Positions 1 to 6,234 of a stretch of 40,912 bases of DNA are shown in pieces (within the stretch, counting starts at the first letter, position 1; every line of letters begins with the position of its first letter). A program made the translations under genes and the position numbers. Below the pieces are notes generated by a model. It saw only the letters and a program-made list of their open reading frames with translations, was not told where the DNA came from and made no database searches. The stretch spans positions 1 through 40,912 of the IMG/VR virus record IMGVR_UViG_3300020109_000045. The stretch is one strand, 5' to 3'. The DNA comes from a virus.

Positions 1-152
1 GCGGCGCGGTTGCTACCCATGACGGCGGCGTAGCTGGTGCCGGTTTCTGCGCAGACCTGGCGGGCGATCTCGCGGACGGTCGCGCGGTTGCCGATGTTGG
101 CAATGGCCGCGCGGTCGGCATCGGTCAGGAAGCTGTGGGATTGGTCGGTCAT
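1..152 (-). CDS. DnaA C-terminal-like HTH protein, partial (cut by window edge)
   Basis: The reading frame starts with ATG at 152-150 and is still open at the left edge, so about 50 residues are visible. The start overlaps the stop of the upstream gene in an ATGA. Residues 25-48 (VREIARQV...GTSYAAVMGSNR) have the spacing of the DnaA domain IV helix-turn-helix, with a hydrophobic/Ala helix, a G-S turn and a terminal S-R-like motif. Phages often carry stand-alone copies of this domain near their replication genes. I infer a DNA-binding replication or regulatory protein; another HTH family is possible. If the window ends are joined, the frame closes after 12 more codons, just before the small terminase gene. 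Confidence 0.55.
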   Translation of the reverse strand, partial: MTDQSHSFLTDADRAAIANIGNRATVREIARQVCAETGTSYAAVMGSNRA

Positions 153-886
153 TCCGCAGCCTCCGGGGGCTGGCGGAAGCGTTGGTAGCTGGCGGCGGCA
201 GTTTCAGCGCGCTCCTTGTCGGCTGCTTCCTGTTCCTCAACCTTGGCCTTCATGCCTGCGAGGATGTCAGCAACCGAAGCGACGGCGCGACGACGGGCCT
301 CGCGTTCCTCATCAGCCGTGCGGTGATAGGTGGACTGATCCGGCAAGGCTCTGGCGCGCAGTTCGCGTTCCCTGATCCGGCTGGCCGCGCGATCCAGTTC
401 CGCGCGGACGGCGCGGCGGTGTGCTACCAGTTCGTCGCAAACATCTGCCAGTTCAGCCCACGACGGGAAGAAGCGCCAGCGATGCTGCAAGAGAGCCTCG
501 CGCACCACGTCAGCCGGATAGGCCACGAGCCGCGACAAGTAGGCGTTCATGCGCAGATCGTCATCAGCCGTCGAGGAAGCGCGGCGCGGGGCAATCTGAT
601 CCAGTTCCGCAAGCCATAGTTCCACCTGATCGTCGGACGGCGCGGCGAAGGCACCCTCCATGCGGGCCTGCATAGCTTCGATGGCTTCGGGGGTGCCGTT
701 CACGACAGCCAGCGTCTTGCCGTTCGGCTCATAGCCGAGAAAGGCGCCGTGCTTGTCATACTTCGCTTCCATATCCCTGCTGACGCGCAGCTCTACGCCG
801 CATTGCTGCGCCAGCGAGGCCAGTGAATTGTTGACCGCCTTGGGGCTGCTGGCCGCGAGACGAATTGACGGGACGTGCTGCTGCAT
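149..886 (-). CDS. putative replication accessory / helicase-loader-like protein
   Basis: This 245-aa protein is the last complete gene of the replication operon. The start at 886 is supported by a strong AGGAGG five bases upstream of the ATG. The centre (about residues 85-165) holds helical segments with a W-x-x-E-L, ...YP..VVREAL...W.FFP.W.EL pattern seen in phage replication proteins that sit after an O-like initiator. The C-terminal third is charged, Arg/Glu/Ala-rich and probably coiled coil. No Walker motif is present, so it is not a DnaC-type ATPase. It overlaps the initiator gene by 131 nt in another frame, which is unusual. The helicase-loader or replisome-organiser role is inferred mainly from position. 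Confidence 0.6.
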   Translation of the reverse strand: MQQHVPSIRLAASSPKAVNNSLASLAQQCGVELRVSRDMEAKYDKHGAFLGYEPNGKTLAVVNGTPEAIEAMQARMEGAFAAPSDDQVELWLAELDQIAPRRASSTADDDLRMNAYLSRLVAYPADVVREALLQHRWRFFPSWAELADVCDELVAHRRAVRAELDRAASRIRERELRARALPDQSTYHRTADEEREARRRAVASVADILAGMKAKVEEQEAADKERAETAAASYQRFRQPPEAAE

Positions 887-1490
887 TTGGTCCTCCTACG
901 CTTTCCGGGAAAACCCCGGTCCAGCCCTGAGCAATGGATTGCTCGACCACGGCGTCAGGGTTCGGATGGTTGATGAGTTTCTTGGCGATGAGTTGAGCCG
1001 CATGGGCCGAGAGTTTGGCCCGCTTGATGCGGCGGTGTTCGATGTAGGCGTCAGCGACTTCGGGGCTGAGAACAGTCAGGAGTTCCGCACGCGCGCTAAC
1101 CTCCTTTGACGGTTCAATGGTGTTTCTTGATGGTTTGGGTGCATCTCGTGCGGGGGTTTTGGAACGAGGTGCGGGGGTATCGGCGCATTTGGTGCGGGGG
1201 TGCATCTCGTGCGGGGGTGCATCTGATGCGGGGGTTGCACTGACGAAATACAGGTTCGCCAGCCCCTGCCCCGCGTTCGGAACGATGGTGACGTGACCCT
1301 TCGCGACGAGTGCTTTCAGGTTGTTCTGAACAGCCCGCTCGCCCAATCCTGTCCGCTGGCACAGGCGCGATATGGAGGGGTAGCAGCGCCCGGCATCATC
1401 GGCGTGGTCGGCCAGGGCAAGCATGATAAGCCGCTCGGTCGGGCCAAGGGTCTCGCTTTCAAAGACCGCAGACATGATCTTGATGCTCAT
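756..1490 (-). CDS. lambda-O-like replication initiator with N-terminal winged HTH
   Basis: This 244-aa protein starts with an ATGA overlap to the RusA-like gene. Residues 15-75 form a winged helix-turn-helix of the phage O / DnaD type (LGPTERLIMLALADHAD, then CYPSISRLCQRTG, then a wing near VTIVPN). Residues 85-125 are a Pro/Arg/Ala-rich linker encoded by a 17-bp repeat array. The C-terminal half contains ADAYIEHRRIKRAKLS and a terminal QSIAQGWTGVFP motif common in phage replication proteins. The HTH, repeat-encoded linker and C-terminal interaction domain match the layout of lambda O, where the linker DNA is the origin. The last 43 codons overlap the next gene. Confidence 0.75.
   Translation of the reverse strand: MSIKIMSAVFESETLGPTERLIMLALADHADDAGRCYPSISRLCQRTGLGERAVQNNLKALVAKGHVTIVPNAGQGLANLYFVSATPASDAPPHEMHPRTKCADTPAPRSKTPARDAPKPSRNTIEPSKEVSARAELLTVLSPEVADAYIEHRRIKRAKLSAHAAQLIAKKLINHPNPDAVVEQSIAQGWTGVFPESVGGPNAAARPVNSSRGQQPQGGQQFTGLAGAAMRRRAARQQGYGSEV
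1101..1235. other. putative phage replication origin (iterons plus AT-richer flank)
   Basis: The iteron array is followed, in the direction of initiator transcription, by a stretch at 1101-1140 that is about 55% A+T, clearly higher than the surrounding coding DNA. Iterons followed by an AT-rich unwinding element inside the initiator gene is the arrangement of the lambdoid ori. The sequence shows the repeats and the composition shift; origin function is inference. Confidence 0.55.
1141..1235 (-). repeat. five 17-bp iterons inside the initiator gene
   Basis: On the plus strand the unit is GCATCTCGTGCGGGGGT. Copies lie at 1141-1157, 1162-1178 (degenerate, 12/17), 1185-1201, 1202-1218 and 1219-1235. 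Three copies abut with an exact 17-bp period, and the other two are spaced 21 and 23 bp apart. Copies 1 and 4 are identical. The constant core is GTGCGGGGGT. The array encodes the proline-rich linker of the initiator. Clustered direct repeats inside an O-type gene are the usual binding sites of the initiator itself. Confidence 0.8.
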
Positions 1491-1855
1491 GCTGAAACCT
1501 CATGGATATGCACGATGATGCCGCCATCCTTGCAGACTTGGCCGCGCTCTAAGGTGATGCTGCGCCACTTGCTGTCATCGACGCCGATGGCCTCTGCGAT
1601 GGCGTCAATGCCCTGCTTGATGCGGGCCAGGGCGTTGTCCAAATCGAAGGCGCGGCGGGAAGGCGGGCAGAAGATGATGGTGGCCTCGACGGACTGCGCG
1701 TCGATGGCGCGGACGCCAGCGGCCTTGCAGATGGCCCAGCAGTCGGCCTTGTAACGCTTCGCTGCCTCGGTCTTGCCGCGCCAGTTGCCCTGCCGGGTGG
1801 CATTGGGCGACATGGCAACAGGGGGCCAGGGAAGGATGATCTGGGTGACGATCAT
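1487..1855 (-). CDS. rusA: RusA-like Holliday junction resolvase
   Basis: This 122-aa protein has the length and motifs of the RusA endodeoxyribonuclease family. It has an N-terminal LPWPPVAMSPNATR strand-turn, the acidic DLDN motif (D71, D73), K80 and D84 downstream, and the G-V-D-D pair (D93, D94). These acidic residues bind the metal that cleaves four-way DNA junctions. In phages, RusA processes recombination and replication intermediates before packaging. It lies between the methyltransferase/Cys-His genes and the initiator and is translationally coupled to the latter. Confidence 0.88.
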   Translation of the reverse strand: MIVTQIILPWPPVAMSPNATRQGNWRGKTEAAKRYKADCWAICKAAGVRAIDAQSVEATIIFCPPSRRAFDLDNALARIKQGIDAIAEAIGVDDSKWRSITLERGQVCKDGGIIVHIHEVSA

Positions 1856-1858
1856 GTG

Positions 1859-2098
1859 TCACCCGAACAGGTCTTGCTGGCGAACAGGTTGTGTATCGCC
1901 AGATACCGCTTCCGAACCTCGTTGCTGCGGAAGGTCATGCGCTTGCAGCGGCTGGCGATGATAGCGGTCCTGCCATCGCTGCTCGGCCCAGTCTCGATGT
2001 TCCCGGCAGGCGCGCAGGGGCTTGGTTCGCTCATGGCCGGGAGGGGCGACGAAGCCGAAAGAGCCGATGCCGTTGCAGTCAGGATGGTGGCAGCGCAT
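1859..2098 (-). CDS. small Cys/His protein, possibly zinc-binding
   Basis: This frame gives a 79-aa protein beginning MRCHHPDCNG, followed by a Cys and His at ACREH near residue 30. That is a C-x4-C...C-x2-H arrangement that could hold one zinc ion. The C-terminal half is Gln/Arg-rich. It sits one base after the methyltransferase stop and three bases before the RusA start, as expected for an operon member. A competing frame (1852-2103) lacks any recognisable pattern, so I prefer this one. Similar short zinc-ribbon proteins occur in phage replication operons; the specific role is unknown. Confidence 0.6.
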   Translation of the reverse strand: MRCHHPDCNGIGSFGFVAPPGHERTKPLRACREHRDWAEQRWQDRYHRQPLQAHDLPQQRGSEAVSGDTQPVRQQDLFG

Positions 2099-2099
2099 G

Positions 2100-3089
2100 T
2101 CATGCCGCAGCCCCGAACAAATCGCCGCAGATGCGCTCGGCTTCTTTCAGGTTCTCCCCGGTTGCGTCGTAGTATTCTGGCTTGAGTTCAAAACCGAGAT
2201 AACGACGCCCCATCTTGACCGCTTGATAGCCGGTGCTGCCGATGCCGTTGAACGGGTCCATGACCACATCGCCGGGCTTGCTGTAGAGGCGCAGGCAGTT
2301 CTCGATCACGTCCAGCTGCAATGGGCAGACATGGCGCTCGTCGCCTGCGGCCTTCATGCGGTTCAGGACGTTGCCCTGCTGGATGTTCATCCAGACGGGC
2401 GAGGCGAGGCGCTGCCATTCGTAAACGTCGAACTCGACGTGCTTGAGCATTTCCGCCAGGACGGCATCCGATGGCGTGGCGGATGCCAGGCCGTGCCGGT
2501 GCATCTCTGCCAGCCACTTGCGGGCAATCGGCAGCGCGGCGGCGGTGTCGCCCGGTGCGGCGTGTTCGATCCGATCCGGGTTGTCGCCCGGCGCGCGGAA
2601 GAACAACATATAGTCGGGCATCCCGACGCGGTTCATGCTGCTGTCCTTGCGGATCTGCTTGTAGAGAAGGCCCAAAGCTTTCGTGCGCTGCATCTCGACA
2701 ACCGGGTCTTTCCATATCGTCGTGCGGCCGTGGTAGATCAGCCCGGCATCGGTATGGGCCTTGATCAGATCGCCAGAGAAGTCTTGCAGGCCGATATAGC
2801 CGTGCTTGCCCTTGCGGGTCGGCAGGTCGGTGCAATGGACGCAGACGATGCGGCCCGGCTTCATCACGCGGGTCAGGGCCTCGGCGAAGAACTGGTATTG
2901 CTTGACGAAGGCATGACCTTCGCCCGCATTGCCAAGGTCGCGTTCGCTGTCCGAATAGACGAACAGGTCGCCGAAGGGGGGCGAGAAGATGGCGCAGTCA
3001 ATGCTCTGGCCGGGCATGACATACATGCCTTCGATACAGTCCACATTGTGAACTGCCCACCCGGCGCCTTGATACTTCGGCTGTTTCAT
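2100..3089 (-). CDS. DNA N4/N6-type methyltransferase (SPPF class)
   Basis: This 329-aa enzyme has the two hallmarks of beta-class amino-methyltransferases. The catalytic SPPF motif lies at residues 36-39 and the S-adenosylmethionine motif DPFNGIGST at about 278-286, followed by G-x-E-L-x-P-E-Y-Y. Catalytic motif before the SAM motif is the beta arrangement. SPPF/Y is typical of N4-cytosine enzymes, although N6-adenine activity cannot be excluded. The start at 3089 is chosen because ATG overlaps the helicase stop in an ATGA; an in-frame ATG lies 18 bases upstream. No cognate restriction enzyme is nearby, so it probably protects phage DNA or marks it for regulation. Confidence 0.85.
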   Translation of the reverse strand: MKQPKYQGAGWAVHNVDCIEGMYVMPGQSIDCAIFSPPFGDLFVYSDSERDLGNAGEGHAFVKQYQFFAEALTRVMKPGRIVCVHCTDLPTRKGKHGYIGLQDFSGDLIKAHTDAGLIYHGRTTIWKDPVVEMQRTKALGLLYKQIRKDSSMNRVGMPDYMLFFRAPGDNPDRIEHAAPGDTAAALPIARKWLAEMHRHGLASATPSDAVLAEMLKHVEFDVYEWQRLASPVWMNIQQGNVLNRMKAAGDERHVCPLQLDVIENCLRLYSKPGDVVMDPFNGIGSTGYQAVKMGRRYLGFELKPEYYDATGENLKEAERICGDLFGAAA

Positions 3090-4480
3090 GCGTTGCCCCT
3101 GATCCAATGAGGGAAGGCTAGATCAAGCGGGCGGTCATAGACCACGCGGCGAGAGCCTTCGGTTTGTGCCTGCTTCATGGCTGCGGCCATGCGGCGCTTC
3201 ATTTCGTCGTGCTTGGCCGACTTCTCGGTGATCACCCGCCAGATCGCGGCTTCGGTGTCTGCGATCACCACGTCATTGCGGACGACCTCGGACTGGCCGA
3301 AACGATGCGACCGGCGCACGGCCTGGTAGTGCTGCTCGTAGGAGAAGCTGATGCTGGCAAAGACCGCATGGGCGCAGTGCTGGAAGTTCAATCCGAACCC
3401 CGCCAACTTCGGCTTTGTGACCAGCGCCCGCGTCTCGCCTTTCACGAACGACAGCAGGCGGCGTTCCTTTTCGTCGGCATCCAACGACCCGTGGACCTCA
3501 ACCGCGCCCGGCACCATCTTCGCCAGCAGGTCGCTTTCGTCGTTCGTCTCGCACCAGACCGTGACGGGCTTGTCATGGGTCGCCAGTTCGGCAGCCCGTT
3601 CGCAGCGTTCCCGCAAGGTCAGGCGCTTCTCGTTGTGGAAGCTGGTGGCGGACAGTTCAGGGATGCGGAACAGCATGCCCTGCGCCACGTTCTCCTGGCG
3701 GTCTGCCGCGACCTCATGAATGCGCCGGTCTATCTCGGGCAGGATGTATCCCGTGTCATCGCCGCCCAGGTCAGACGGCAGCGTGGCGCAGCGCGCCCAA
3801 GATGCCACCCACTGCCAGAAGGCTTCAACAGCATGGCCCTTGAGGCGCCATTCCTGCGATGCCGTGGCGGTGTCGTTGATGAACCACTTGGACAGCATTT
3901 CCTGTTGGCGCATGACGCCCAGGAACTCGGCATGATTGCCCAGTTCGGTGTGATCGTTAGGCGAAGGCGTGGCGGTAGCGGCCAGCTTGTAGGGGGTGGC
4001 TTCAAACGCATCTTGAAGGACCGCGCGCGTCTTGCCCGCGAACGATTTCAGGATGCTGCTTTCGTCCAGAACGACCGCGCCGAAGGCTTCCGGGTCCAGC
4101 TTGGCAAGGCGCTCGTAGTTTGCTACCATCACGCCATCGCCGACTTCCGACTGTTCTCTGATCTGGCGAGCATCGATGTTGAACTTATGCCCCTCGCGGA
4201 CCATCTGACCGGCTACTGCGAGGGGTGTAAGGATCAAGGACGGCTTGGCGGTTTCTTCGGCGCACTGCCGGGCAAATTCCAGTTCAATGAACGACTTGCC
4301 CAAGCCGGTATCAAGGAAGGCCGCAGCCTTTCCCTTCGCCAGCGCAAATTCCAGAACCGATGCCTGATGCTTCTTGGCATGGCTGTTTATGGGCTGGTGA
4401 TCAAAGCCAGCTTTCGTGCTTGCGATAGCACGAGACGCGATGAACGCGCGGTATTCCGCAAGACGCGGATGCGCTGTCAT
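3086..4480 (-). CDS. SNF2/DEAD-like superfamily 2 helicase
   Basis: This 464-aa protein shows motif I (DTGLGKS, residues 57-63), motif II (LDES, 137-140), motif III-like ATATPSPND (about 168-175), and in the second RecA-like domain the motif VI pattern AVRRSHRFGQ typical of SNF2-type translocases. It carries no nuclease or methylase domain. The start has an AGGA box, and the gene is coupled by ATGA overlaps to its neighbours on both sides. It is directly followed by the methyltransferase, a pairing seen repeatedly in siphophages. A role in replication fork handling or DNA remodelling is likely. Confidence 0.85.
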   Translation of the reverse strand: MTAHPRLAEYRAFIASRAIASTKAGFDHQPINSHAKKHQASVLEFALAKGKAAAFLDTGLGKSFIELEFARQCAEETAKPSLILTPLAVAGQMVREGHKFNIDARQIREQSEVGDGVMVANYERLAKLDPEAFGAVVLDESSILKSFAGKTRAVLQDAFEATPYKLAATATPSPNDHTELGNHAEFLGVMRQQEMLSKWFINDTATASQEWRLKGHAVEAFWQWVASWARCATLPSDLGGDDTGYILPEIDRRIHEVAADRQENVAQGMLFRIPELSATSFHNEKRLTLRERCERAAELATHDKPVTVWCETNDESDLLAKMVPGAVEVHGSLDADEKERRLLSFVKGETRALVTKPKLAGFGLNFQHCAHAVFASISFSYEQHYQAVRRSHRFGQSEVVRNDVVIADTEAAIWRVITEKSAKHDEMKRRMAAAMKQAQTEGSRRVVYDRPLDLAFPHWIRGNA

Positions 4481-4947
4481 GACTTCCTCCGAATGATGAA
4501 AAGGGCAGCAATGGCCGCGATCAGCAGGCCAGCGGATGCCGGGACGGGAACGGGCGCAGGCTCAGGCAGCGGCGCGGGATAGGTCGGCGTCTCGACACAG
4601 CACGGGAACCACGGATCGGGTTCGCCGGGGATCAGCGGTGCAGCGGGGAACCAGGGGGTGCCATGGACCGGAGTGCCAGGCACCACGCCAGCCAGCGATG
4701 CAGCGGACGGGGTGGCAGGCTGCGGGGCGGGGATCCAGGTGCCCCAGGCATAGCCGGAGGCGGGGATGAACGCCTCAAGCGCGTCATACTTTGCGAGGAA
4801 GGGCAGATCGGCGTCAGGCGCAGGGACCAGACGGGCCGGGTCCACGCCATCGGCGCGGTGCGGGGGCGTCCAGACGGCGGGACGGAAGCCAAGCCCGGCA
4901 AACCAGACGATGCCTGCATCTATGTAAGGCGATGCGACCACGCTCAT
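4477..4947 (-). CDS. proline-rich protein with VPxPA-CTERM-like tail
   Basis: This 156-aa protein is rich in Pro, Ala and Trp. It ends in a tripartite tail: PVPASA, then about 15 hydrophobic residues (LLIAAIAALFII), then RRKS. That layout matches the VPLPA-CTERM family of exosortase-type sorting signals found in Rhodobacterales surface proteins. No N-terminal signal peptide is apparent, so a simple tail-anchored inner-membrane protein is the alternative. The start at 4947 is preferred over an upstream ATG because it has AAGGA and an ATGA overlap with the Cro-like gene. Two adjacent cysteines (CC) lie in the Pro-rich region. Function is unknown. Confidence 0.65.
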   Translation of the reverse strand: MSVVASPYIDAGIVWFAGLGFRPAVWTPPHRADGVDPARLVPAPDADLPFLAKYDALEAFIPASGYAWGTWIPAPQPATPSAASLAGVVPGTPVHGTPWFPAAPLIPGEPDPWFPCCVETPTYPAPLPEPAPVPVPASAGLLIAAIAALFIIRRKS

Positions 4948-5147
4948 TTTACGGTGTCCTTGACCCACGCGGACATGGGAACGCGCCCGCCTGTTGCGGA
5001 TGCTATCTTGCTTGCCTCAAGGATGCTAGGCTCTGCGCCAGCCTTGAGTTTCGACAGGCGCGATTGGGAAATTCCGACCTTCGCGGCAAAGTCCTTCTCT
5101 TTTCTGCGCCAACGGGGTTTTTCCAGATATGCGATCAGCTTTTCCAT
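4944..5147 (-). CDS. Cro/XRE-type HTH repressor
   Basis: The likely 67-aa product starts at 5147 (MEKLIAYLE); a longer frame to 5207 lacks a ribosome site. Residues 19-45 form a Cro/CI helix-turn-helix (DFAAKVGISQSRLSKLKAG), and ATGGRVPMSAWV is the usual last helix of small phage Cro proteins. It is the first gene of the leftward operon, facing the rightward early operon across a short control region. This suggests it regulates one or both early promoters. No larger CI-like partner is present. No clear Shine-Dalgarno precedes the start, so initiation may be weak or leaderless. Confidence 0.75.
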   Translation of the reverse strand: MEKLIAYLEKPRWRRKEKDFAAKVGISQSRLSKLKAGAEPSILEASKIASATGGRVPMSAWVKDTVK

Positions 5148-5313
5148 GAACTGATAATGGCGCAGAATTATTTTTTCCGCAAGGGCATTTTTTATGTTGC
5201 CAAACATTTTCTATCGGCGCAATATCGCCCTATACCCCACGACCACGCACCGCCCGGCAGACCGCCAACAGGTGCAGCCGCTCTGGGGTCGAGCAACAAA
5301 GGAGGACCACACC
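5148..5313. promoter_or_regulatory. divergent early control region with promoter and two inverted repeats
   Basis: This AT-rich gap separates the leftward and rightward early operons. For the plus strand, TTGCCA (5197-5202) and CAATAT (5220-5225) are 17 bp apart and form a plausible sigma-70 promoter. An inverted repeat ATGTT-GCCA-AACAT (5194-5207) overlaps the -35 box, and GGCG-CAATAT-CGCC (5215-5228) covers the -10 box. Both are candidate operators for the Cro-like protein. A strong AAAGGAGGA at 5298-5306 serves the lipoprotein gene. I could not settle on a minus-strand promoter, although the stretch at 5165-5195 is A/T-rich. Confidence 0.5.
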
Positions 5314-5643
5314 ATGAAATTCCCGATCATCGCCGCAGCCGCCCTTTCGCTTGCAGCTTGCGCGCAGAACCCCGCCAGCATCGCGCCCGTGTCCATGGGC
5401 AACGCGTATGCATCCCACGACTGCCGCGCCGCATCTGCGGATCTGGCGTCGGAACGCCAGACCCTCGCCGATCTTGAAAGCAAGCAGAAGGGCGCTGTTG
5501 CCGGTGACGCCATCGGCGTTTTCCTCGTAGGTATCCCGGTATCGTCCCTGACTGGCGGTGATGTTGCCGGTCACATCGCGACCAGCAAGGGCAAGATCAT
5601 CGGCTTGGAAGCGCGGGTTGCCGCATGCGGGGGTGTCAAATGA
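5314..5643 (+). CDS. small lipoprotein, early
   Basis: This 109-aa product has a short lipoprotein signal: basic start MKF, a hydrophobic core, and the lipobox LAAC with the acylated Cys at residue 16. The mature part has a coiled-coil stretch (about residues 45-60) and a glycine-rich hydrophobic segment (GDAIGVFLVGIPVSSLTGG) that may insert into a membrane. The start is fixed by AAAGGAGGA eight bases upstream. As the first gene of the rightward early operon it would be made soon after infection. Similar early phage lipoproteins act in superinfection exclusion, but that role is only a guess here. Confidence 0.8.
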   Translation: MKFPIIAAAALSLAACAQNPASIAPVSMGNAYASHDCRAASADLASERQTLADLESKQKGAVAGDAIGVFLVGIPVSSLTGGDVAGHIATSKGKIIGLEARVAACGGVK

Positions 5644-5855
5644 CCATCCACTTCCTCACTCGCCCTCTCCCCCGCCCGGCCCTTGCGCCGATCCTGTTCC
5701 CCGCTGGCATGGACACGCTTCTGTCCGACCGCAAGGAAACGCTGCGCCTCGCCACCTACTGCGTGGCACAGACGGAGCATCCCTATCGCATGGCTGCCCG
5801 GATCGTGTCGTGGGCTGAACGCATGTCCGCCCGGATCGCGCAGGTGGCGAAATGA
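5640..5855 (+). CDS. hypothetical early protein
   Basis: This 71-aa basic protein is not recognised. It starts in an ATGA overlap with the lipoprotein stop and ends in another with the next gene, so it is very likely translated. The N-terminus is Pro/Leu-rich and the C-terminal half (KETLRLATYCVAQ...RMAARIVSWAERM) is probably helical. Confidence 0.65.
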   Translation: MTIHFLTRPLPRPALAPILFPAGMDTLLSDRKETLRLATYCVAQTEHPYRMAARIVSWAERMSARIAQVAK

Positions 5856-6049
5856 TCGACGTAGATGCCAACCTCGCTGAGTGCATCGTCAAGAAGACCG
5901 GCCTCACCGACGCTATCATTACAAACATCTGCAATGGTGCTGTGACGCTGGTGCCTCATACCGAAGTGGAATACGCATTTGCCGGAGTCATCGCCTTCAT
6001 TCTCACCGGGCTGCTTGTGATGATGGTGAAGATTTGGTGGCTGGAATGA
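5852..6049 (+). CDS. small single-pass membrane protein
   Basis: This 65-aa protein has a clear C-terminal transmembrane helix (about residues 41-62, FAGVIAFILTGLLVMMVKIWW) after a soluble N-terminal half containing two cysteines. It is coupled to both neighbours by ATGA overlaps. No family is recognised. It may act with the lipoprotein two genes upstream, since both would sit in the cell envelope early in infection. Confidence 0.7.
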   Translation: MIDVDANLAECIVKKTGLTDAIITNICNGAVTLVPHTEVEYAFAGVIAFILTGLLVMMVKIWWLE

Positions 6050-6234
6050 GCGCCCCCGGCTTTCACGGCGTCCCAAACGAGATCGTCGCGTCCTGGCTGA
6101 TCGAAAGCATCTACGCAGCCGACCGCCTGTCCCGCGATCTCTGTTCCCCCGCAATCACCCTGCCCTGTGCAGCTTATCACGAAATCCCGCCTGCCCATGT
6201 GGTGGACGCGGCCAGCAAGAGGGGGCTGGAATGA
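6046..6234 (+). CDS. hypothetical early protein
   Basis: This 62-aa protein is coupled by ATGA overlaps on both sides. It contains two cysteines (DLCSPAITLPC) and no recognised motif. The NEIVASWLIESIYAADRLSR stretch is likely helical. Function is unknown. Confidence 0.6.
   Translation: MSAPGFHGVPNEIVASWLIESIYAADRLSRDLCSPAITLPCAAYHEIPPAHVVDAASKRGLE

Noticed and set aside
1141-1235. CRISPR-like array
   Set aside because: The 17-bp units abut or have 4-6 bp gaps and lie in a coding gene. There are no unique spacers of 25-40 bp.
1852-2103. Alternative 83-codon minus frame over the small Cys/His gene
   Set aside because: It overlaps both neighbours more and lacks the Cys/His pattern seen in the chosen frame.
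2022-3110. Long plus-strand frame (362 codons) opposite the methyltransferase
   Set aside because: It mirrors the GC-rich minus gene, has no recognisable motif or start site, and the minus frame carries clear methyltransferase motifs.
3164-4582. 472-codon plus-strand frame opposite the helicase
   Set aside because: It is a shadow: no domain pattern, low-complexity ending (GTGAGSGSG), while the minus strand has all helicase motifs.
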